In this document: positions 12,143-18,500 of the stretch, piece by piece
Layout of the letters: each line of letters opens with the position of its first letter
Numbering within the stretch: position 1 is the stretch's first letter
Assembly (NCBI RefSeq): GCF_964340395.1
Contig: NC_135570.1
Coordinates: 14,195,322-14,213,821, forward strand
Direction of reading: 5' to 3'
Origin: Glandiceps talaboti
Taxonomy: Eukaryota; Hemichordata; Enteropneusta; Spengelidae
DNA: 18,500 nt
Made by a program: the position numbers and the translations under genes
The notes under the pieces: generated by a model
Database searches by the model: none
What the model saw: the letters and a program-made list of their open reading frames with translations, nothing else
What the model was told of the DNA's origin: nothing

Positions 12143-12322
12143 GCTTTTTAGAGAGCTCTGATGGCACCGTCCTTAAACCAATATCATCACGTGCAAGTGG
12201 ACGACGAGAATTGAGGTTCTACGAAGAAGTGTTCCGAGAAGACCAGGTTGATCCAGTTATAACCGGTTTACGATGTTTCCTTCCACGGTACAGGGGTCTA
12301 ATACCTGAAAAAGAAGCATCTA
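12143..12322 (+). CDS. IPMK: IPMK, first readable exon (N-terminal kinase lobe; partial gene)
   Basis: Internal coding exon of inositol polyphosphate multikinase, a nuclear and cytosolic IPK-superfamily kinase that phosphorylates inositol tris/tetrakisphosphates and PIP2. It opens after a good acceptor (pyrimidine-rich stretch ending TATTACAG at 12142) with two bases of a split codon, then 59 codons. Residues visible in order: LESSDGTVLKPI, where the Lys in GTVLK matches the ATP-binding lysine region of the family; GRRELRFYEEVF, the conserved RELxFY helix whose Glu is expected to pair with that lysine; and CFLPRYRG, matching the family's LPxYxG. The reading frame meets TGA at 12331, so the exon must end before that. 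The U12-like donor ATATCCTTT begins at 12323, leaving one base of a split codon. The preceding exon, with the start Met and the family's HQVAGH-type segment, was not found in the window. IPMK is preferred over IP6K or IP3K because of the downstream PCIMDIKIG block. The 3' boundary is less certain than the 5' one. Confidence 0.85.
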
Positions 12323-12940
12323 ATATCCTTTGAAATTTCAAATTAGAATTTGTATGTCGATAAGAAATGAACACTGGGGTCGATAGTTATACAGAAGTTG
12401 ACCACGTGACCATAACTTATTTGTCACATGTTTGATTGCAGTCTTCGCGGAATGCATTTAAACTTGGACTAATGCACCCACTGGACCCGTGTTTAATAGT
12501 TAGCCAATAACGTATTGTTGTTCACATAACAAGAATATTCTCACGTTTTCCCTTGATAAAAACTGTAGTTCTGTGATGCTCTGTCAGACATTTATCTTGT
12601 CTACAAAGCAATGAGATGTTTGGTCACCAAATATTCTGTTCACCGGACGTTGTTATTAACAACGTAGTAACAACGTGTGTGTATATATATATATACATGA
12701 TATATATATATACACGTTGTTATGGACGTTGTAATAACGTAATAACAACGTATGTATATATGTTATGTGAACAACATGGAAGTGAAACCCATGGAGCGAA
12801 GAACATAAAGACTTCCAGAGGGACCTGTCATTCGTCATATACTCCTTCGTTAGATTGACAGTTATTTACAATTTTTACAATTAATAAATTCCAAACCTAT
12901 AAAATTAACATGTATAGTTTCCTTAAATGTTTCCAATCAG
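12323..12940 (+). other. Candidate minor-class (U12-type) intron in IPMK
   Basis: The intron between the first two readable IPMK exons lacks a plausible GT donor after the conserved LPRYRG segment. It starts instead with ATATCCTTT at 12323-12331, an exact match to the AT-type U12 donor consensus. TTCCTTAAA at 12919-12927 matches the U12 branch-site consensus (TTCCTTAAC) at eight of nine positions and sits 13 bases before the AG at 12939-12940, the spacing expected for minor introns. As known for this class, there is no strong polypyrimidine tract before the acceptor. The termini would be AT-AG, a minor subclass. Joining 12322 to 12941 leaves the reading frame off by one base; ending the intron at 12936 (AT-AA) would keep frame. 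A 261-bp foldback element sits inside the intron at 12516-12776. The donor and branch matches are seen directly; actual use by the minor spliceosome is inferred. Confidence 0.65.
12516..12776. mobile_element. Foldback/MITE-like element inside the IPMK U12-type intron
   Basis: TGTTGTTCACATAACA at 12516-12531 and its perfect reverse complement TGTTATGTGAACAACA at 12761-12776 bound 261 bp. Nested inside is a second inverted pair (about 12646-12696 and 12700-12755) built on ACGTTGTTATTA and ACAACGTGT around a TA-rich centre. No target-site duplication is obvious. It has no coding capacity. Confidence 0.65.
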
Positions 12941-13109
12941 TTATATGAAACTAGATGACGTCACGCGGAGATTTAAAAAGCCATGCATTATGGATATTAA
13001 AATTGGTCGTCGCACATGCCTCCCTGATTCATCGGAAAGGAAAAAAATGTCCAGTTTATACAAACATCCACATCTTCCAAAGTTGGGCTTCCAGATTTTA
13101 GGCATGAAG
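12941..13109 (+). CDS. IPMK: IPMK, exon with the inositol-phosphate kinase signature
   Basis: Internal exon of about 56 codons read in the frame YMKLDDVTRRFKKPCIMDIK. It carries PCIMDIKIG, the P-x-x-x-D-x-K-x-G signature that binds the inositol phosphate and contains the catalytic Asp and Lys of the IPK superfamily. It continues RRTCLPDSSERKK and LPKLGFQILGMK, which align with the vertebrate IPMK segments after the signature. IP6K and IP3K usually read LDxKMG and MDCKMG at this place, so the I-M-D-I-K-I-G form supports IPMK. The donor is GTAGGA at 13110 directly after the AAG codon (phase 0), matching the phase-0 start of the next exon. The 5' edge is placed at the AG ending at 12940, but frame continuity with the previous exon is not resolved there. 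An in-frame ATG at 12927 is in the presumed intron, overlapping the branch site, and is not taken as a start. A TGACGTCA palindrome lies in the coding sequence at 12956-12963. Confidence 0.92.
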
Positions 13110-13163
13110 GTAGGACATGTTTGTATTTCGTGATTGGTAAATAAAGCAACGAAGCGATGCATC

Positions 13164-13207
13164 TTGGACGGTGCCGTAAAAGAGGCTAAATTACTTTACA
13201 ACGATGC
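13164..13207 (+). repeat. Dispersed GTAAAAGAGGCT motif copy in an IPMK intron
   Basis: Reads TTGGACGGTGCCGTAAAAGA, GGCT, then TTTACAACGATG. It is among the best-preserved copies. Confidence 0.75.
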
Positions 13208-13535
13208 ACAAAGTTGGCTGACAACAAATTTCTCAACACGTCATCAATTTTATTCACAGTGCGATATGAACGGTAACTGTAACTAAATGTACCCCCACAC
13301 TGGCCTCTGTTTTGTTTTATGTAGCACGTGCTACCTTTTACGATGTTTACAGTTTAGGCGTTTCAACTTTCGGAACTGTAGCTTCCTTTCACAACGTGCG
13401 AAGTTGCGTTTAAAGTACACGTGTCAAACTAATGGGCTATAGACTGGCTTTACAAACAAGAAAAGGGTGTTCGGAAGGTTATTACAGTTGCTGTGATTTT
13501 AATTAACTCCGCAGAAGAGTTCTCGTGTATCTCTC

Positions 13536-13574
13536 TCATCGTCTTAAAAACCACTAGCCTCTTTACGGCAGCGT
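13536..13574 (-). repeat. Dispersed GTAAAAGAGGCT motif copy in an IPMK intron
   Basis: On the reverse strand: CGCTGCCGTAAAGAGGCTAG then TTTTAAGACGATG. It is inverted relative to the copy 330 bp upstream. Confidence 0.65.
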
Positions 13575-14476
13575 TTAACACCCCCCCCCCTGCTTCAGTT
13601 GGAAAATATATTCTCTGACTTGCGAGAAAGATCTTTCTTTGTTGATCGATAAATTAGTCCATTTAATACTAAATGATATACCGACACAATACATCAATAC
13701 GATTTTAATATCACACCAGAAGAACAGATTGCATTATGTAAAACATGCACTAAAAAGACACATTGATATAGCTTAAACTAATAGTATTCCACGCCATTTT
13801 ACGACTTTCCATATTTATAAAAAGAATGGGTAGTGGATTCTTGGCTATTTTTGGCGGGAAAAAAGTGTCGTCAGCGTGACAAGAACAGCATTTCCCGCCA
13901 ATTTTTTTTGAACGTAAATTTAGGTCATATTGGTAAGCTGGCTCACTGTTCATGACATGCCAATTTGTACATTTTCTGTATTTCTATCCTTATATGACCG
14001 CGCAATGGTTGTGAAGATGTGAAATTCAGATATAGATAACAGAAATGTGATGGAGGTAATACTTGTAGCATATAAAATTAATTTCGAGTCGATTAGGCGT
14101 ACCGTACTGATAAAATGTAATGAAGCCAATCTGACATGGTTGCTTAACCTCAAGACGATAACTAAATATTTTATTGTTACTACTTCACGTGTGCAAGTCG
14201 TAAATATTACGATGTCAGCTGTTCATCTTCTGCAATCTCAACCCAATACATGGATTGTCCGGTCATCTGTCGTGGTTCTTCAACCCATTATCACACCAGA
14301 CAGAGTTATAAATAGTGGGATTATTAGCTGCAGACGACACTTGTCACTAAGGCGTTTATACTTACGTATTCATTGTGTGTGTGTGTGTGTTACTCTTCTC
14401 GACTACCAATGTACAGTATACCCTTTGATTTTATGCGAGATTAATGTCTTGTTTGTTTGCTTGCTTGATTTTTCAG

Positions 14477-14558
14477 ATTTATCATCCCTCTAGAGGTGAA
14501 TACGTGAATTTTGATAGCAAGTACGGACGAGAACTAAATGAAGATGAAAGTGTACAAG
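14477..14558 (+). CDS. IPMK: IPMK, short internal exon
   Basis: Small exon of 27 codons plus one base: IYHPSRGEYVNFDSKYGREL, then NEDESVQ and the first base of a Gly codon. It corresponds to the vertebrate IPMK stretch that begins VYHVHS, has the conserved YGR, and ends just before the (D/Q)G-x-x-RFF segment. The acceptor is a clean TTTTTCAG at 14476; the donor is CAAG|GTATGA at 14559. The upstream exon ends in phase 0 and this one begins in phase 0, giving LGMK-IYHP. It ends in phase 1, and the terminal exon supplies GT to complete Gly, giving VQ-G-LVRFF. The agreement of phases on both sides, together with the YGR match, makes this exon secure despite its size. It is too short and too variable to recognise in isolation. 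Confidence 0.87.
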
Positions 14559-15536
14559 GTATGAATCTCTCGTCTCGTCTCATGTCTCGTTCTCCCGATA
14601 GACGTGACCAAGACGTGATATCTATATAGAATACTACAGAATATCTACAGAATACTAGTTAGCAATACGTAGCTGTGATGTCATAGTGTACGAAAAACTA
14701 AACTTATTCCATATGCAGCGCTATAGTTTCTCACTTGTCAGTATTCCAGGGGGAAAAAAGGCGGGAAAGTACACTTTTATTGTTTAAATAGTTCTTTAAA
14801 AAATGATGATCAATAATGGATGTTTATTGTGATGTGGTTTTATCATAACTTGGCTGTCATGGAAACAAGGGGCGATGTTTGCGAAATCTGAGAACTAAGC
14901 TCATATATCCAAAATATATCTAACATAACAACTTTTATACTTTTTGCATTTTTTGTTGGGATTTACGGTTCATTATCTCTTGAATCAATACTTATTTCAT
15001 AAAATAAGATTTTTGAAATAGATTTTCCCCCCAGCCATATTATATTCACTCATCAATCAAGCAATCATTGTCTTATCATACACAAGATCTGACGACAAGC
15101 CGAAATAAATTAGTGTACCACAAAAATACATCACCCAGACGACCTAGATCGAGAGCCTCGCTTTCAGCAAGAACATCAGTTCCATTCTAAATCATGCAAC
15201 TACACATACTGAATATGGATACGAGGAAAATATGTGTCTGGAATAATATCTGAACCTTTTTTAAATCTCCAAAAACTGTTTGACACACTTTGACGTTTTC
15301 TTAACAGTATATCAATGCTGAAATCGGGTGTTGTTGTTGTTGTTGTTGTGTGTATGGTGATTTTAAAATTAGCAGACGCCATTCGAGTGCGACGTGTATT
15401 TTCTTCAGGAAACTGATATATTGCAAGTGTTGTCGTTTCCTGGATAATAGTCGTGTGACTATGGAAGTAGCTACACAGTATAAAACACCATATTTCACAG
15501 CTGGACATGTATTAAATCTCTCGATTTTGTTCACAG
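14559..15536 (+). other. IPMK last intron, GT-AG, about 0.98 kb
   Basis: Phase-1 intron with donor GTATGA and acceptor TTTTGTTCACAG. It holds a (GTT)n tract at 15330-15350 and otherwise AT-rich unique sequence. The open frame of the last exon runs back through the intron end to 15350; the part before 15537 shows no IPMK similarity and is read as intron. Confidence 0.8.
15330..15350. repeat. (GTT)n short microsatellite
   Basis: Six to seven GTT units within the last IPMK intron. Confidence 0.9.
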
Positions 15537-16066
15537 GTCTTGTCCGGTTTTTCAGTAACAGGAAACGCTTTCGCCGAGATCTTCTACCCGCCTTTCTGAA
15601 ACGTCTAGAGAGGATTGAAAATTGGTTTGATAAGCAGAATAAATATCACTTCGTATCAAGTTCCTTGCTCTTTGTGTACGAGGGAGACATGAGTGACGCT
15701 GCAACATGTGACTCATCATCTACCTTCAACAACAGTACGAGTGACGTCATACTTGACGTTCTAAATGGTCACGTGATAGGAGCAAACTCTGACGACTCTA
15801 GCGCTGAGCTTGGAATTGGAAACGGTGTTGATGCAGACCATGACCCACAGACAATTAAGAAACATGTAACAACTCAAAGAAGTTTGTCCCTAGAGTCAAA
15901 ACATACAGAGGAAGCCATTGACATTCGGATGATAGACTTCCCGCATGCAGTGCCCTCAACGTCAACAGATGACGATTACTTGTACGGACTCCGGAGGTTG
16001 ATAACGTCGCTGAAGTCATTGCTGAACCTTGGAACACATTATCACCAACTCTTGTATTTAGACTGA
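15537..16066 (+). CDS. IPMK: IPMK, terminal exon with C-lobe motifs and stop codon
   Basis: Last coding exon, encoding the completed Gly plus 175 residues and ending in TGA at 16064-16066. In order: LVRFFSNRKRFRRDLLPAFL and LERIENWFDKQNKYHF, matching the helices after the DG-x-x-RFF segment; SSSLLFVYEG (15656-15685), the family's SSLL block; then about 77 acidic and serine-rich residues, corresponding to the long variable insertion that separates this block from the last motif in IPMK; then IDIRMIDFPHAVPS (RMIDF at 15926-15940), whose Asp is the metal-binding residue; and DDDYLYGLRRLI, matching the D-x-G-Y-x-Y/F-G-L end of the fold. The Ala normally found in DFAH is Pro here. The tail LGTHYHQLLYLD runs slightly past where vertebrate IPMK usually stops. 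A TGACGTCA palindrome lies at 15742-15749. The IPMK assignment is strong; only the taxon and exact paralogy are open. Confidence 0.94.
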
Positions 16067-17197
16067 TTACTCAAGTGCAAAAACATTCCACGATTGCCTT
16101 CCACTCCAGCTTATTTACACTACACTTTTAACAAAAGAGGAACACTTTTATATAAATGCTTGCAGTCGAATTTTGCAATGTTGTATGATGTTCATTTGGG
16201 AAGTGAACCCGTATATAATGGCATGATGATATTTTTGTCGTGTCCTGCTTGCTGACGGAGTACCTAACTCGATTTTGACATTGTTTCTACACGGGTACCG
16301 ACTTAGTACGCCGTCTGCAAGCAGGACTACAGAAATATGCGCTCTGAGAACACGTTTTCGTCCCCCTGGAACAAAGACGTTTGGAGTTCTCGGAGCATAC
16401 AGTTTCAGGGCTGGATCCGGTATGGCAGGTTTTAGAGTCTAAAGTATTGCCTCATAGATAGGCAAATGAAAAAATTTTTTTTTTGAGTTTGTACATTTTA
16501 TTTAATTTTGTTCTTAACCATTAGCAAAGAGAAAAAGAAAATGCCTTCAGTATCAGAGACCTTCATGCGCTCAGCGAGTTCCTTTATTTTGGCGCATTTA
16601 AACTCAACCTTTTGTATTTTATTGTACATCACCTTAGGAGTCGCACAAAAGTACCTAAAAATATGTCAGAAATTTGTAAAATAGACTAATAGAGTAATAG
16701 AGTGTCTATTTTTTCAAACTATAGTGATACATAATACAACTGAACAACTCGATGCAGGTGCTGGTCTTAAATAGTACACATAAACACTATTTTTGTTTTG
16801 TAGTGAAGGTTACTAAAAACTGTATGAAATGGGTCTTTTAAACCCTCATGCTATGTGGGAGTCAGGTGATGAAGTTTGCTTTGAAATTCAAGCTTAGGTA
16901 TTTAACTGCAATTGTGTTTGTATGAATGATATATGGTGTATGTCTGATATAGTGTTGTAATCAGTTTTTAATGGTAATCATTTGTTTTTTGTTTTTGTGA
17001 GGGACATGAGGGCCAAATTAACATTGTGTTTAATTTATGCCATATGGTGTACAGTGAGAATCCAACTTGTATGATCCCGTACTTACAGAGAGTATTGAAG
17101 GATATGTATTTAGTCATTAGAATACTGTAAACCTGGACATTTTCACTGAAGACTTAGTTTTGCTTATTTCGCTGGAAAACAAAAACACAAAAAATAC
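16067..17197 (+). other. Presumed IPMK 3' UTR and downstream flank
   Basis: AT-rich sequence after the IPMK stop. I saw no canonical AATAAA before 18042, which lies in a MITE arm. A TATAAA-type variant occurs near 16152 (TTATATAAATGC), so the transcript end is undefined. The notable structure is a pair of hairpins at 16243-16399, described separately. No other gene is visible. Confidence 0.5.
16243..16399. repeat. Two adjacent hairpins in the IPMK 3' flank
   Basis: First stem: TCCTGCTTGCTGACGGAGTA from 16243 pairs with 16299-16326 (ending CGTCTGCAAGCAGGAC), about 28 bp with few mismatches and a 27-base loop. Ten bases on, TATGCGCTCTGAGAACACG from 16336 pairs with the arm ending GAGTTCTCGGAGCATA at 16399. 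The two may form one compound foldback element or a transcript structure if within the 3' UTR. The stretch CAGAAATATGCGCTC at 16330 is shared, with one change, by 6631-6645 and 10573-10587. Confidence 0.75.
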
Positions 17198-17522
17198 GTA
17201 GTGACTGAAATGTCTTCTTGTACATGAACACAATATATCAGTCTGCTAATTAGTAAAAATATGTAGTGACTTAAATGCCTTCTTGTACATGAACACAATG
17301 TTCTAGTCTGGTGATTAGTAAAAATAAGTAGTGACTAAAATGCCTTCTTGTACATGAACACAATGTACCAGTCTGCTAATTAGTAAAAATATGTAGTGAC
17401 TTAAATGCCTTCTTGTACATGAACACAATGTACCAGTCTGCTAATTAGTAAAAATATGTAGTGACTGAAATGCCTTCTTGTACATGAACACAATGTACCA
17501 GTCTGCTAATTAGCAAAAATTA
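17198..17522. repeat. 65-bp minisatellite, five tandem copies
   Basis: Units begin with GTAGTGACT at 17198, 17263, 17328, 17393 and 17458, an exact 65-bp period. Each contains TGCCTTCTTGTACATGAACA (TGTCTTC in the first) and ends CTAATTAGTAAAAATAT. The last two or three copies are almost identical, while the first and third carry several changes. No coding role is seen. Confidence 0.95.
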
Positions 17523-17727
17523 GTCTTTGAGAATTTGAAGACTGTAAAATCTTGCAAAATTTTCTAGGAGCGACAATATCTAGGTTTACAGTAACATATT
17601 TGATGTACTAGTGTGTATGATATGACATGTCATACTATCCCATAACATCAGCCACCTCTTCACTGCAGACAGGGAATGAAAACACATATCATGCAGTCAT
17701 TGGGAAATGCAAATAATTCAGTACAAC

Positions 17728-18078
17728 TTAAAGTGGCCATATGAATGAGGACTTGGTATTTATTTTGGATTTTTAATTCAGAAAACAATTTTATCATGGC
17801 GTCCTACTTGAAAAATCAATGTGAAACAACATTGTATAGCCTGTGTTTGTAACAATACATTGCAAAAAACCAAACAATGTGTAAAATGTTTGTTATTGTG
17901 CATCCAATAACAAACATTGTACACATTTATTATGCTTTTGCAATTCATTGAACTACAAACAAGGACTTGGTATATGTTGTGCCATGTTGATTTTTCAAGT
18001 AGAAAGTGATGATGAAATTGTTTTGTGGATTAAAAATCCAAAATAAATACCCAATCCTCATCCATATGGCCACTTTAA
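17728..18078. mobile_element. MITE-like foldback element flanked by TTAA
   Basis: Long terminal inverted repeats of about 105 bp. The left arm starts TTAAAGTGGCCATATG and contains GGTATTTATTTTGGATTTTT and CTACTTGAAAAATCAA. The right arm is its reverse complement, ending CATATGGCCACTTTAA at 18078. Arms agree at most positions. TTAA stands at both outer ends and could be the target duplication (the piggyBac habit) or part of the repeat. The interior, with a second inverted pair built on ATAACAAACATTGT, is about 140 bp and has no open frame of note. A non-autonomous DNA element is the best reading; the superfamily is not settled. Confidence 0.85.
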
Positions 18079-18500
18079 ATGCTAACCCACAATCTGACAA
18101 TATTTCAATATGATTAGTACTTTACATGATAGGCAATACTTCTTATGAGTGACAGATAGTTCATGGAAATATCTTTATTGATGAATCAACGGTTATGTTT
18201 TATTTTCACCTAAGTCAATTAAGCCACAGTACAGAATTATATCATGTACAAATTTTGCCAAACTGTTTGCAAGACAAATAACATAAATGAGGGTCTCCAA
18301 CTTCAAGAAAATTATACTATTTTGCCCACAAGGGTAGTGTCCAAATCAGCAGCTATTTTACAATAAGGTGCTTATGAACATTAAAAAAGCTTCTAAAACA
18401 TGCCCACTAAAATGGAAAAAAACAAACTTTTTGATCCCCAAATACCTTAACCTGTGTTTACTGCACTGTAGAGATCCATTGTTAGCTGGTCGTACCTCAA

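Larger units (their letters stand above)
13110..14476 (+). other. IPMK intron, GT-AG, about 1.37 kb
   Basis: Phase-0 intron with donor GTAGGA and acceptor TGATTTTTCAG. It carries two copies of the dispersed GTAAAAGAGGCT motif (13164-13207 on +, 13536-13574 on -), a C run at 13581-13590, and a short GT tract at 14374-14390. Open frames inside it (for example 14047-14493 on +) run into the next exon in a different frame and show no family resemblance. Confidence 0.8.

Noticed and set aside
12258-12292. GT-AG alternative with donor at CCACG|GTACAG joining to 12941
   Set aside because: It keeps frame, but removes the conserved YRG and about a dozen residues present in other IPMK proteins; kept only as the test case that would refute the U12 model.
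15350-15536. ATG-initiated N-terminal extension of the last IPMK exon
   Set aside because: The residues before 15537 have no IPMK similarity, and a good acceptor with correct phase stands at 15536.

Overview
This window comes from an animal nuclear genome. It is AT-rich, intron-containing and gene-poor, with long microsatellites, many foldback (inverted-repeat) elements, and one recognisable multi-exon gene. The repeat content (a metazoan-type SINE tail and abundant MITE-like foldbacks) suggests a marine invertebrate such as a mollusc or another non-vertebrate bilaterian. That placement is an impression; nothing here fixes the taxon.

The only gene I can support is on the + strand in the right third: the 3' part of inositol polyphosphate multikinase (IPMK, the IPK-family kinase that phosphorylates inositol phosphates and PIP2). 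Four coding exons are readable: about 12143-12322 (start of the kinase domain), 12941-13109 (the PxxxDxKxG signature), 14477-14558, and the terminal exon 15537-16066 (SSLL block, variable loop, RMIDF block, stop). Together they give about 319 residues. Introns 3 and 4 are canonical GT-AG and keep frame. The intron between the first two readable exons looks like a minor-class (U12) intron: it has an ATATCCTTT donor and a TTCCTTAAA branch site 13 bases before the acceptor AG. Its simplest splice is off by one base, which I flag as the main puzzle. The first exon, with the start codon, is not recognisable and probably lies upstream.

Positions 1-12142 hold no gene I recognise. They hold hairpins and foldbacks (1067-1174; 2909-3290; 6270-6723; 6948-7267; 9747-10024), a large inverted pair (5688-5777 / 8484-8574) that encloses two of these, a SINE-like 3' tail (2715-2875), and microsatellites: GA (4870-5004), CA (9017-9079), TA (9401-9510) and a compound trinucleotide block (11886-12062). 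A short motif, GGTGYCGTAAAAGAGGCT followed by TTTACGACGATG, occurs about eight times in both orientations from 2020 to 13574 and fits no family I can name.

Downstream of IPMK (16067-18500) are the presumed 3' UTR and flank, two adjacent hairpins (16243-16399), five copies of a 65-bp minisatellite (17198-17522) and a 350-bp MITE flanked by TTAA (17728-18078). A diverged relative of the MITE interior lies at 3775-3892.
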